From the NCBI GenBank assembly GCA_030522415.1, contig CM060130.1, positions 22,404,465-22,468,464 of the forward strand: a stretch of 64,000 nucleotides of DNA. The letters run 5' to 3'. Shown here one piece after another: positions 21,844 to 32,289 of the stretch (its first letter is position 1; every line of letters begins with the position of its first letter). This stretch comes from Channallabes apus. Lineage: Eukaryota > Chordata > Actinopteri > Siluriformes > Clariidae. The notes below the pieces were generated by a model. It worked only from the letters and a program-made list of their open reading frames with translations. It did not search any database and was not told the origin of the DNA. The position numbers and the translations under genes are program-made.

Positions 21844-23640
21844 CAGTAATACGGTTGCAATAATTTGCATAATCACCTCCGTTAGATCAATACCACATGT
21901 AGTATGGGGATGTGAGATCAGCATCATTTAAAATGAATTGGTCATACAAAATAGCAAAAAAATTAAAAGTCAAATAATTCAGTAAATACTCACTTTTCAT
22001 CTAGTGATGCCATACATATTCATGTGGGATTGTCAGTTCTGTACACCGATCAGCCATAACATTATGACATAGCTAATGTTAACTGTTATGAGACAAAATA
22101 TTAACTGAAAATTTCATTTTGTTCATTGAATTATGTAACATTTACCCTGAAATTTGACATCATCAGTTAATCATGGTGTGTTTTGTCCCTCACAGCTCTG
22201 GATAAGGGTGTCTGCCAAATGCAGTGAAAGCTAGTGATGAACTGAATGATGGTTCATTTCAAAGCATAATTACACTGTAAAGAACATTCTGTAGAATTTA
22301 CAATAATTTACTGGCAAAAAAGTTGCCAATAAAATCCTGTAAAATAGCCGTTAATTGCTGTAAAATGGATTACAGTTTAATACTGCTTAGCAATTTACAA
22401 TAAATTGATGTTTGCAGAATACAGTATTTTTTTTACAGGATTATAAAATTAAACTTGTAAAAAGACATTATAGGTTTTTTTTTGTAATTACGCTAAATTA
22501 CAGTACTTACCTGGCAACAAAAGTTACCAATAAAATCCTGTGAATTCAACAAAAGCCAAGATGTAGCTGTAACATTTTTACTATGAAATTCCTGTAAATA
22601 ACTATTTTAACTGTGAACTGTACTGTGCTGTGAACTGTAACTGTACTTTACTATTATACTGATGTAAATGCATTAAAACAAAGATTTAGAAAAATAATCA
22701 CTCAAATTCAAAGCTGTTGTAAGTAAACTGTTTATTAACGCTGACACCTGACAACACTTCAGCACCGTCACTGGTAACATCATTTTACTTTTTCAACTAC
22801 AGAAAAACTTATAAAAACATCAGCTGTTACAAAACAACTACAAACAACTCGAGATTAAAGCATAAAGCAATAGTTAAATACAAGTTAAAGGGACTGTTTG
22901 CCTAAAAATAAAAATGGTTTATTAAAATTATTTCATAAATGCTTCAAAACTCCCAATTTTCCACCAATGAGTTCAGGAGTGATCAGTCGTCTCTTCTGAT
23001 CGAGTTTCTGTTCCACCCTTCACAACCTGACTCCAGTTTAGACTGTATGACTCGAGACGATCTATCAGTGTGTATGTGAGTGTGGAGACGTCAGCAATAT
23101 TAGTTAATATGAGTTAATACTTTCCCCATATCCTCATCGAAGTACCAAACAGGAACATTGAGGACGCAGTTCATGTTCCATCTGTTGTCTCATCTGCATC
23201 TGTTTGTCCTATGAGCAGAAACGCTGTGTGTCCACATGTAGGACAAGTGTATGTTAGATATAGACAATTTTTAAAGTGACACCTCTTTGACAATTGATTG
23301 AATTAGGTTAACTACTCGCTGTTGTAAGACAGTGGGATACAGGTCATGCTCTGCTAAGAATGAACACGTGTACTTTCTGACTCAACACTGGATGTATATT
23401 TTAATAATTAAATTACAATATATACTAATAATCTTTTTTTTTTTATTAAATATGTATGTTGTACAACTGGAAAAAAATAAACTCACTGCAAGCTCAATAT
23501 TGTCATGACATTTATACTCATGATGTCATATGTAAATGTCTAACCATAACTGTATTGGACATCTGGGACAAGTACTTAATTATTCTACCAGAAATGTTAC
23601 TGTAGCCTGAGATTTTGTATTACTAGAACAAATCCATAGA
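21844..23640. other. Non-coding; palindromic repeats
   Basis: No exon recognised. 21890-22000 resembles an intron piece of the EnSpm-like accessory gene (17728-17812, GTAGTATGG..ATGTGAGAT..CAGCATCATTTAAAATG), so an internal duplication belongs to that element. At about 22270-22680 repeated TTACTGGCAA, GCCAATAAAATCCTGT and TACAGTA words make a palindrome-rich tract like a MITE. 22195-22235 is the end of the SINE family seen at 2841. Confidence 0.35.
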
Positions 23641-23685
23641 TGTGTTTATAGCAGATGAGTGTGATTTCATATTGCTTTTCTGCAG

Positions 23686-23993
23686 GTCCTTGGAAGAACA
23701 GTTTCTATGGCGAGAACTATTTCAACCCGAAGATCGAGTCCTACGCCACTGTGAACCACATCTCGCAGCTTTCAGAAGACCAGGTCCTGGAAGTGGTGCG
23801 CTCCAACTACGACACGCTGACTCTGAAGCTGCAGGACGGGTTGGACCAGTTCGAGCGCTATTCGGAGCAGCCCAAGAAAACGGCGTTCTTCAAGGAGCTG
23901 GTGCCCTTCATCAGTCTGAACGTGAGGAAGAACGTTTCTCTCAACACCCTGAGTCAGGATGTTCTGTTGAAGGAGTTCTCTTCTATATCCTGA
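23686..23993 (+). pseudogene. armh3: armh3 (C10orf76) 3'-end fragment
   Basis: After a TTTCTGCAG acceptor-like tract, the open frame encodes [20 protein letters not shown], then [40 protein letters not shown] and a final [14 protein letters not shown] before TGA. I recognise this as the C terminus of ARMH3 (armadillo-like helical domain containing 3, a Golgi protein linked to GBF1 and PI4KB). About 95 residues and the normal stop position are retained. No other armh3 exon is visible upstream on this strand. The match begins abruptly at FNPKIESY, and the tail is more diverged than expected for this conserved protein ([15 protein letters not shown]). It is most likely a duplicated or retrocopied fragment. 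A genuine last exon of a gene whose other exons lie upstream of the window is less likely. Confidence 0.7.
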
Positions 23994-24118
23994 GAATCTG
24001 TAACCGTAACCAAGTCGGGAAAAGTCGTCTTTGTCTTTATCTCTGATTTGATTGATTAACACCCAGGCTTGAAAAAGTGTATTTTGATGATACTAACGTT
24101 CTTCTTCAGTATAAAGAG

Positions 24119-24120
<2 letters not shown>

Positions 24121-24156
<36 letters not shown>

Positions 24157-24157
24157 T
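24121..24157. repeat. (GAT)n microsatellite
   Basis: About twelve GAT/TGA units lie 130 bases after the armh3-like stop codon. Confidence 0.95.
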
Positions 24158-24345
24158 CATTGTTGCATTTATCAGATTTCTGTTTTTTCAACATTGTATT
24201 CAATTCAGATTAAATCAATTTACTATGATATTCACCTGTTTGATCCTGCAGTCATTTCTCTCTCTCTCTCTTTTTTTTTTTTTAAATGATAACACATTAA
24301 TCATCCTGAATTAATATTCAGAGTTATATAATACATCATCAATTG

Positions 24346-25639
24346 CAGAGGTGGAAAGTAACGAATTACATTTACTCGCGTTACTGTAATTGAGTAGCTT
24401 TTTTGTGTATTTCTACTTTTTAAAGTAGTTTTAAAAATCTGTAATTTTACTTTTACTTAAGTACGTTTTGTTTGAAGTATTGTAATTCGCTACATTTTAA
24501 ATCATATTCGCTACTGAGTAAAAAATAAATGAATGAAAATGATAAAATAATACAAATATTATGCTGTGTATAAATGCTCCGTTGCGCCGCGTGTGTGTAT
24601 CATGTCCTGGTCGCGCGCCGCTCCAGACTCCACTCCAGGTTTTCTGACATCGGCAGCTACCTGACCTTCCACATAAACCTTCCTTGTATAAACCGGAGAG
24701 AGACGGAGGAAAGAGGAAAGAGGTTGTGATTTTGGCATTTTGATATTTGGTTGTGTATTCCGGTTTGACTTTTTGCCTCCAATTGACTTTGATTATTGCT
24801 TTGTCCCTTTGGTTTGGTTGGTCTATGTATATATTTGTAGATAATTTCACTGTTTTTGGTTTAGGGAGTCCGGGAAGGTACCTGTATTTTTGTTTCTGGG
24901 GTTTTTTTGTTGTTGTTTCTTTTTGCAGGTAATCTAGCTACTAAATATAAATACCATCTTGTTTGTTATTTTGGCCTGGGTCCACCCTGAATCTGATCCT
25001 CCTCCTGGTGTGTGTGTTTGTATATACAAACCTCATTATTTCATCAGTTAATGATTGGATCTAGTTCTTTCTGCCATATACCACCATTTCCATACAGTTT
25101 AAAATAGAACCCTGAACCATTCTTTTGCTGTCTGGCCCTAGACTGGGACGTAACACCATATTTAAGTGACCACTTTATTATGCAAAGGTGTTCCTTCAGT
25201 TAAAAACAACTAGTTTGAGATTTATATCTGCTCATCTTTTTTGAACTATGCTAGAATGCCTCATCCCACCCCCGCTGTGTTTTTTATTTTTTTATTTTTT
25301 TTATTTAACAAAAAAAAAAAAAGCAGAGCCAGATCAATATACAATCGACACCCACAGCAAACTTTTAAAAACAAACAATAATCTGTTAATATAAGAGTGA
25401 ACATGGAAACACCCAAGGGCAAAACAATTCAGCAAAAGAATCACCCCCACTGTTAAAAAAATTAAAATAAAAAAGTAACTCGGTAACTTTTACTCTGAGT
25501 AAATTTTTTAATGAGCTACTTTTTACTTTTATTTGAGTAGATTTTTATAAGAGTAACTTTACTTGTACTTAAGTAAAATTTCACTGAAGTAACAGTACTT
25601 GTACTTGAGTACAAAATTTTATTACTCTTTCCACCTCTG
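24346..25639. mobile_element. hAT-type non-autonomous transposon, 1.3 kb
   Basis: The left end CAGAGGTGGAAAGTAAC is mirrored by the right end ACTCTTTCCACCTCTG. The subterminal tracts are also inverted (TACTTTTACTTAAGTAC words on the left and GTACTTGAGTAC on the right). An 8-bp target duplication with one mismatch (ATCAATTG at 24338-24345, ATTAATTG at 25640-25647) fits the hAT superfamily. There is no transposase ORF. A poly-T/A-rich stretch sits near 25285-25322. Confidence 0.85.
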
Positions 25640-25647
25640 ATTAATTG

Positions 25648-27346
25648 TATATAATACATCATTATTGCTTGGTGTTTAAAATCCTCAGAAAGACCTTGAA
25701 GAAGTGGATTAGAGACAGTTATTCCAAGACAGGTTACTGAGTTCTTGTTTACGTCCTGAGACCATAACCATGACGTAACCATAACGACAAACTCATCCAT
25801 CATGTAACTACTGATTTTCATCACATGAGTCATTGGTCAAACCATCAACATGAATGTGTTTGAGATCTTGAGTATATATGTATATATTTTGTTTCATTTT
25901 GTGGAGCATTTATTGATTTTGTCAGTGTTTATTTTCTGTTTTTTTTCCCTGATTATGTTCATTAGAAATCATGGTTTAGATGTTTTGCTGAACTGCTTCA
26001 TTTTTTTTTTTTTTTTTTACAATTTAAAAAATATTATCTGACTTGATTTCATGTACTGACTAAATAATGTTAAAATATTTTCATCTTTCAGAACTCTTCA
26101 GATCCTCAGTGTTTCCCAAGTTTGAAAGATAAAAATTTTATTTAAACGACTGGAGCATTTTAATTTTTGTCAGTCAAAACTCATTAAAATGATTCATTAT
26201 AGATTAATTAAACATGACGAGCTACTGTTGACCCTCAACACACTGTATTGGATTCTCTTTATTTTTTTCTTTTTCTTTTTTTATCTAGTATAAATGTTCA
26301 CATGTACAATATGTGTTTCATTACTAGATTGTAATAGAAAAGAAATAAAAAAACAAACAATATGAAATGTTCTATTGTGCTCTGCTTATCTAAAATATAA
26401 CCATTTTCCTCCAGATGTTTCGGAGTGATGTTTGTAGCTGTGTACGATGGAGGTGTGTAGTGGATGATAACACCAGGCCACACTAATCAAACACCAAATT
26501 ATTCATGATAATCTGTTATACAACATCCACATATTAGAGACACATCCACATTGATACGGTTTTGTACAAAATGTAGGTACGTAGGTTGTGATAGAAAGGT
26601 GTCAGAACACACAGTGCATCTCTGTTATGGTGGTAAAAGGGGCAGCTACTCAATATTAGGGGCAAATCATCAGTAATGAAACTCTCCACAGCATCGACAG
26701 TGGATTTGGGATTCTGAGCTTTAAAGATATTCAAAGGTTGTGGGTTTGAGTTCCACCACTTTTGTGACAAAAAAAAGAATAAATAAATAAATAACTGACA
26801 CTAGGGGGCAGCATCGGGGCATTTATAAATCAAAACAACATACATGAGCAGCTGCTGCCCCCTTGTGGACGATCTAAGTGTAGCAATACCAGAGATACAC
26901 TACAAAAATAGTCAAATTAAAAGTCACCAAATTAATGAGTAGATTTATAAACAAACAGGCAGAAGAAATGCACAGAATAAATAATACAGATAGATCTACA
27001 GATCAGATTAAAAATCTCCAGCTGTTATGTTCATACAGTAAAATACTTAATGTTGTACACAGTGTATTAAATCATATACAGGAACTGAACTCACAGTCTA
27101 AAACATTATAAACATTCATAATGACACACTGTTCATGTTCTGTGCTCAGATACAGAGTCACTTTTACTCCTTAATCTTCTGTTTCTAAACATGATATTTG
27201 TTTATGTGTTTATGCTTCTTTGTACACATATAACACCAGAGTCCAGTCTGTACCAAATGTAGAGTTTAACATTAGAACTAAACACCTGCTGAAGAAATGA
27301 GCTTAGATTAATCGTATTATTATTATTATTATTATTATTTAGGATA
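25648..27346. other. Non-coding spacer
   Basis: AT-rich spacer with homopolymer T runs (near 26000-26020) and no recognisable exon. The notable content is the pair of CTCF-like motifs at 26798-26868 and an (ATT)n run just before the Tc1 element at about 27316-27340. Confidence 0.4.
26798..26868. promoter_or_regulatory. Convergent pair of CTCF-like motifs
   Basis: The + strand motif ACACTAGGGGGCAGC (26798-26812) and the minus-strand motif CCACAAGGGGGCAGCAGC (26851-26868 read in reverse) both match the CTCF core CCANNAGGGGGCAGC. They face each other 38 bases apart, in the spacer before the promoter at 28.4 kb. Binding is inferred from the motif only. Confidence 0.45.
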
Positions 27347-27348
27347 TA

Positions 27349-28397
27349 CAGTGGTGTTCAAAATAATAGCAGTGTGTTGAATAAAGTGAGTAAAGCTCCA
27401 TATCCATATAATAACTTTTAATTTAAGTCACATAAATGTATTGGACTCCCTGTACATTCTATTCTGTATCACAACATGAAGAAAAATGTGCTAAATGTAT
27501 TATTAGTTTAATGTAAGTGAAGAAAAACAAATATTAGTCTGTGTGTTCTTCGGCGAACTGTAACCTCTTCAGCAAGTATTTTTTCCAACAATGGGACTTT
27601 GCTGGGCTTCTTGCTGATAGTTTGACTTCACACAGCCGTCTTCTAATAGTAACAGCACTAACAGGTAACTTTAGATGTTCTTTCAGTCAATTTTGTTATT
27701 CTTTGATCCATTCGAAAGGTAGTTTTCCGTTTTCTTCCACGTCGTTCTGGTTTTTGTATCCATTTTAAAGCTTAAAGATTATTTGGTATCATTTTAGCAG
27801 AGCAGCCGATTACTTTCTGCACTTCTCTGTAAATTTTCCGTCTCTAATCAACTTTTGAATCAAAGTACGCTGTTCTTCTGAACGATGTCTGGACGACCCA
27901 TTTTACTCTGATTTTCAGAGAAAAACACACAAGACGACCTTTTCTGCATTTATCCTTAAATAAGGGGAACTTGTTCGACACCTGTTTACTTCTTCTTCTT
28001 CTTCTTCTTTGTCTTTCGGCTGTTCCCTTTCAGGGGTCGCCACAGCGAATCATCTGCCTCCATCTAACCCTATCCTTTGCATCCTCTTCTCTCACACCAA
28101 CTAACTTCATGTCCTCTCTCACTGCATCCATAAATCTCCTCTTTGGTCTTTTTAACACAGAATAATTTACCTCTAATTGAACTCCACACTGATATTATTT
28201 TGAACAGACTAATATTTGTTTTTCTTCACTTACATTAAACTAATAATACATTTAGCACATTTTTCTTCATGTTGTGATACAGAATAGAATGTACAGGGAG
28301 TCCAATACATTTAAGTGATTTAAATTAAAAGTTATTATATGGATATGGAGCTTTACTCACTTTATTCAACACACTGCTGTTATTCTGAACACCACTG
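27349..28397 (-). mobile_element. Second Tc1-like element, MITE-like relic
   Basis: Inverted repeats of about 190 bp start CAGTGGTGTTCAAAATAATA on the left (27349) and end in the mirrored ACCACTG on the right (28397). Both are flanked by TA. The inside keeps only decayed pieces of a minus-strand transposase (about 27540-27960) plus a piece of RTE LINE at 27968-28160. This family differs from the Tc1 copies at 88 and 44425. Confidence 0.85.
27968..28160 (-). repeat. RTE LINE 3'-end fragment
   Basis: On the minus strand this matches the last 170 bases of the RTE LINE at 18875-21824 (GGAGATT.. ATGGATGCAGTGAGAGAGGA through GGGAACAGCCGAAAGAC). A (GAA)n tail (TTC repeats on +) follows at 27970-28005. 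It is a 5'-truncated insertion into the Tc1 relic. Confidence 0.8.
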
Positions 28398-28438
28398 TAC
28401 AGTACGCACGTGAATAAGAACTAATAGTGCTGATCACA

Positions 28439-28552
28439 GGGGGCGGGGTTATCAGGGGTGAGGGGGCGGGGTTATCAGAGGTGAGGGGGCGGGGTTATCA
28501 GACGTGAGTGGGCGGGGCTTTCTCTCTGTAATGGAGCTGAAAGTGAAAGTAA
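28439..28552 (+). promoter_or_regulatory. Tandem GC-box and ISRE-like promoter
   Basis: Four GGGCGGGG boxes start at 28441, 28464, 28487 and 28510, exactly 23 bases apart, as part of a 23-bp tandem repeat (GGGTTATCAG and GTGAGG words between). They are followed at 28539-28552 by GAAAGTGAAAGTAA, close to the interferon-stimulated response element pattern GAAANNGAAA. The start exon of the Ig-domain gene lies about 400 bases downstream. This looks like a Sp1-type promoter with interferon input. No TATA box is evident. Confidence 0.55.
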
Positions 28553-28559
28553 TTCTGGA

Positions 28560-28749
28560 CTCGGAAACAGAACAACTGCACCGTCACACTTCCTGATATA
28601 ACGGTTTAAAACAGGAGGAATTTATACAGTGACAATTTACACACGATATTTAAACTCTGTAATGAGGTAAATAGTGAAGATGATCTGGTGTGAAATGTGG
28701 ACAGACTTCAGCTAAAGCAGCAGATATGTTTATATGAGGAACAGAAAAG
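28560..28749 (+). other. Candidate 5' non-coding exon
   Basis: Downstream of the GC boxes and ISRE-like site a stretch without long ORF runs to an AAAAG/GTAAGA donor at 28749-28750. The next acceptor (GTGTTTAG at 28911-28913) opens the exon that carries the ATG. The transcription start itself cannot be placed from sequence. Confidence 0.35.
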
Positions 28750-28949
28750 GTAAGAGGAGTTAGCATCATGCTAAAGTACATGTTAGTCACCAACCACTCA
28801 ATAACCTGTTAAACTAATCCTCCAAATACACCGTGGAATTGTGCTTTCTAACAGTGTGTTTGTGTGAGTTAAGTTGTTTAAAAGGATGACTCTCTCTTTC
28901 TGTGTGTGTTTAGGATTTTATTAGTTTGAACCGACAGTAAGAGATAAAG

Positions 28950-28965
28950 ATGGCGACTGCAAACA
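28950..28965 (+). CDS. Start exon (coding part) of Ig V/AIG1 gene
   Basis: The exon begins at 28914 after GTGTTTAG. The ATG at 28950 in AAAGATGGCG is a good Kozak context and encodes MATAN before a GTAAGT donor (phase 1). It joins in frame to the Ig exon. It supplies no signal peptide, which is odd for a protein with an Ig V domain. Either the true leader exon lies elsewhere or the protein uses its inner transmembrane segment as anchor. Confidence 0.5.
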
Positions 28966-29024
28966 GTAAGTTACATTTACAGAGATACATTTATCTGTAT
29001 TATTTACTGCAGATTAAACTAACC

Positions 29025-29025
<1 letters not shown>

Positions 29026-29061
<36 letters not shown>
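29026..29061. repeat. (TG)n microsatellite at a splice acceptor
   Basis: The run ends only 12 bases before the acceptor of the Ig exon (TTTCCTACACAG) and forms part of its pyrimidine/purine context. Length changes here could affect splicing. Confidence 0.9.
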
Positions 29062-29064
<3 letters not shown>

Positions 29065-29073
29065 CCTACACAG

Positions 29074-29400
29074 ATGAGTTCAAACTCATTGGTCCCAGTG
29101 GTATAGAGCAGTTTAATTGCTCTGCTGTGACTCTCTCGTGTCGTCTGTCTCCTGAAATCAGTGCTGTTAACATGGAGATCCGGTGGTTTAAGGAGACAGA
29201 CTGTGTTTGTGTCTATAAGAACAGACAGGTGACAGAGGGGAGATGTTACGAGGGCAGAGTGAGTCTGTTCACTCAGAAGCTGGAGAGAGGAAACGTCTCC
29301 TTACAGCTGAGAGACTGTACAGTGTCAGATAGAGGACATTACCTGTGTCAGGTCACTGATGGAGACAGAACAGAGGAGATTACAGTACAGATGTGTGGTG
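29074..29400 (+). CDS. Ig V-set domain exon (butyrophilin/MOG-like)
   Basis: A 327-nt exon lies between CCTACACAG and GTAAGT, phase 1 in and phase 1 out. It encodes an Ig V-set domain: FKLIGPSG at the start, strand B Cys in VTLSCRLSPE, strand C Trp in MEIRWFKETD, VSLFTQKLERGNVSLQLRDC, and the strand F block SDRGHYLCQV with the second Cys. The pattern matches fish butyrophilin- or MOG-like receptors, cell-surface proteins that modulate immune cells. The VVAPLGSS-like A' strand is altered (GIEQFNCSA). The exon ends in EEITVQMCGG, where a membrane-proximal exon would follow. The exon at 33166 joins it in phase. Confidence 0.8.
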
Positions 29401-30173
29401 GTAAGTGTTCCTGAACTCCACACTGTATAAACTCTACATCATCATCTGTGCTTCTCATCTCAGTAGATGAAACACACACTCGTTATTCAGTATGAGGTTC
29501 AGTATACAGGGTGCTAATGTGGAGTGGAGTTTATTTTAGTCCAATAAACAGTGAGTGTGTTTTTCACTCTGATACACACCTGCACAAGGGCCTAAAAGAA
29601 GCAGCTTGTACAAATACTAATTAAATAGTGATTGATAAGTGAATCACATGTTACTTTTCCTGCTAATCAGGGATTCGTTCAATACAACTTTACATCAGAG
29701 ACATTTTTACATCAGAGAGGAAATTTAATTACACACTAAATGTGGCCTTTAGATTGTTAGAGTTATTTGATATTTAATAGAACAGATAATAAATATAGTG
29801 CTGAGAAACCAAACACACACATTGAGGTTAAAGTGAGACATACATTGGACTACTGACTAACCTCAACTAACCTCAACTATAAAGAGTAACTATTAAAAAT
29901 GTAAAAATGTTAATTGGTCTGGATAAGGGTGTCTGCCAAATGCCATAAATGTAAATGTCTGATGTTTGAGATTTTTAGATTAAGAATATCTCACTAGTGG
30001 TTAATAACAGGTGTATAACAGTCCAGAGAACACATTAGTTAGTCAGGTATCTGACTTGGCACACACTAATGCACTGTGTACACACTTCTCCACTTCTATA
30101 CGGCTGTAAATTAATAACAGAGACTAATAACAGGAGTTACAGCTTTTAGTGTTGGACTTGTGTTTTACACAAA
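29401..30173. other. Intron of the Ig V/AIG1 gene
   Basis: No exon seen. 29918-29962 is a piece of the SINE family also found at 2841 (GGATAAGGGTGTCTGCCAAA). The remainder is AT-rich single-copy-looking sequence. Confidence 0.4.
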
Positions 30174-30760
30174 TCAGTCCACAAACTGATCCACAAGTTC
30201 CCTCAGCTCCTGATTCTGCATTGGCATCAGATCCTTTCCCTGATGAATAAGGTGGCGGCTTTGCTCTGTGGCAGAGAGAGAGACAAGGGCTAAGGAGCGA
30301 GGAATTGCTTCAATCCACCATTTCAAAAGATTAATATGATACAGCTCAGTGCTTTTGCACTTACCCGGCTGTTGCAGATGATAGTTCACTGGCTCGATTC
30401 GCTCCACAACGGTTAAGGGTCCTTGCCAACGGGCCTGGAATGTGAATGTAGCACTGGGGAGAAGCAGCAGTACGCGATCGCCCACCTTAAATACACTTGA
30501 CTGAGCCGGCTGGTCGTAGACGTGCTTCTTCTTCTCTTGTGCCTCTTGCGTGTGCCGTCCCATGATAGGGCGAACTTTGTTGATATTTGTTTGAAATTCC
30601 TGCACAAACTCACTTACAAACCTGAATGGTGAGCGCTGCTCCTCAAAGGCTTCCTTGGCAAACATCACACTTAAGTTTTGACAAGAATGGCGTACCTTGG
30701 TCTGTGAGTACTTCTTTGGGGAGGCTAAAAGGGTACGATTATGATAGGCAGTGGAATTAG
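30174..30760 (-). pseudogene. Gmr1-like Ty3/gypsy pol fragment
   Basis: On the minus strand the frame encodes the C-terminal part of an integrase (VGDRVLLLLPSATFTFQARW, then GPLTVVERIEPVNYHLQ, LYHINLLKWW), that is the GPY/F-type module. It is followed in the same frame by QNQELRELVDQFVD, which resembles the leader that precedes reverse transcriptase. Integrase before RT is the unusual gene order described for Gmr1-like Ty3 elements of fish. The fragment is cut at 30174 and by the SINE at about 30763. No LTRs are attached. Confidence 0.65.
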
Positions 30761-30900
30761 CAGAGCGCTGAGTGGCGCAGTGGTAAAATGCTCGTCCTAT
30801 CATTCGGAGATCGCCGGTTCGAACCCCGGGTGATGCTGTAACCTCTCACAGCTGGAGACCTAAGAGAGAGCTGATTGGCCGAGCTCTCTCAGGGGGAGGG

Positions 30901-31950
30901 ATGAGAGGTACTCGTGCTCCCACATTAATCACGGCTCTAAAGCCAATCAGGGGCATCTGTGAGCTCGCGCACGCTCTGCTTTCTGCTTTTAACACAATAA
31001 TTCCCTCCACACTCACCACCAAGCTGGAGCACCTGGGACTGAGCTCATCTATATGTCAGTGGATCTCCAATTTTCTGACTGGCAGACCACAGGCAGTAAG
31101 GATGGGCGGACATGTCTCAGCCACACTCACTCTCAGCACTGGAGCCCCCCAGGGTTGTGTTCTGAGCCCCCTGCTGTACTCTTTGTACACCCACGACTGC
31201 GTTGCCACTACCAACTCCACCTCCATCATCAAGTTTGCTGACGACACCGTCGTGGTCGGACTGATCACCAACAATGATGAGTCGGACTACCTAGAGCAGA
31301 TTGGAAATCTGGAGAACTGGTGCCAGAGGAACAATCTCCTCCTGAACGTCAGTAAGACAAAGGAGCTGATAGTGGACTTTAGCACAAAGCAGGAGAGGAA
31401 CTACCAGACCCCCGTCATCAACAGGAGCCCAGTGGAGAGAGTGGACAGCTTCAGATACCTCGGTGTTCACATCATGCAGGACCTATCATGGTCCTGTCAC
31501 ATCAGCACCGTGATGAAAAAAGCCCGGCAGCGTCTCTACCACCTCAGACGCTTGAGAGACTTTAGACTGCCCTCCAAGGTGCTCAGGAACTTCTACTCCT
31601 GCACCATAGAGAGCATCCTGACGGGAAACATCACGACCTGGTTCGGGAACAGCACCATGCAGGACAGACGAGCTCTACAGAGGGTGGTGCGATCAGCCGA
31701 GCGCATCATCCGCACTGAGCTCCCTGACCTACACTCCATCTACAGCAAGCGGTGCTGGACTAAGGCCAGGAAGATCATGAAGGACCTCAGTCACCCCAGT
31801 AATGGACTGTTCTCTTTGTTGCGGTCTGGGAAGAGATTCCGCTCCCTAAAGGCCAACACAGAGAGACTGAGGAGGAGCTTCTTCCCGCAGGCGATAAGGT
31901 CTCTCAATCACACAATCACACCTCCGCACAGGACTAATAACATCTTTTAA
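30901..31950 (+). pseudogene. LINE reverse transcriptase, N terminus missing
   Basis: The open frame of 349 codons begins in SINE sequence. From about residue 27 it reads as [22 protein letters not shown] (block A, normally with two Asp; the first is lost at the truncation), [34 protein letters not shown] (catalytic FADD), [16 protein letters not shown], then the C-terminal region with FRYLGVHI and a Cys/His-poor tail ending THRTNNIF-like at TAA. The body is uninterrupted, so it is fairly young. Without its 5' half (endonuclease and RT fingers) it is dead. Confidence 0.85.
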
Positions 31951-32289
31951 GCTCACAACACTGACTGGACAATCATGGACACATTCATACACACTTGCAC
32001 TAAATACTCATACATCTGGACAATTGCACATGTCACCTCCATGCATACTTGCACAACCACTGTCACTTTAATCCTATATTTTTGCAATATTTTATTATGC
32101 CCTTATGCACAGTTAATTTTACTAGTTAAATTTATTTCTTTAGTATTTCCTTTTAATTGATTATTTATCTTACGTACAAGCTTTTATTTTCTTTTTTTAA
32201 GGTCACTGGCGGTCGTATAAAGCATTTCACTGCATATTATACTGTGTATGATTGTGTATGGGACCAATAAAATTTGAATTTGAATTTGA
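30976..32289 (+). mobile_element. Rex1-like LINE, 5' truncated
   Basis: A non-LTR element fragment starts inside the RT domain and ends with the 3' UTR words CATTTCACTGCATATTATAC, CCAATAAAATTTG and a short TTTGAA repeat tail. It lies in the body of a SINE. Its tail is the same type as those at 12955 and 54335. Confidence 0.8.

Noticed and set aside
13571..22009. CACTA-type terminal repeats of the EnSpm-like element (CACTAC at 13571 and CTAGTG at 22004-22009).
   Set aside because: Beyond the first five bases the two ends do not match well, and the flanking 2-3 bases are not duplicated. The true ends could not be fixed.
28950..29414. One continuous 154-codon ORF through the (TG)n tract into the Ig domain.
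   Set aside because: The middle is a dinucleotide run read as Cys-Val repeats, and clear GTAAGT and ACACAG borders mark it as an intron.
30765..30840. A functional tRNA gene, given the A and B boxes.
   Set aside because: The sequence continues into a SINE body, does not fold into a clear cloverleaf acceptor stem, and sits in an interrupted repeat. It is a tRNA-derived SINE head.
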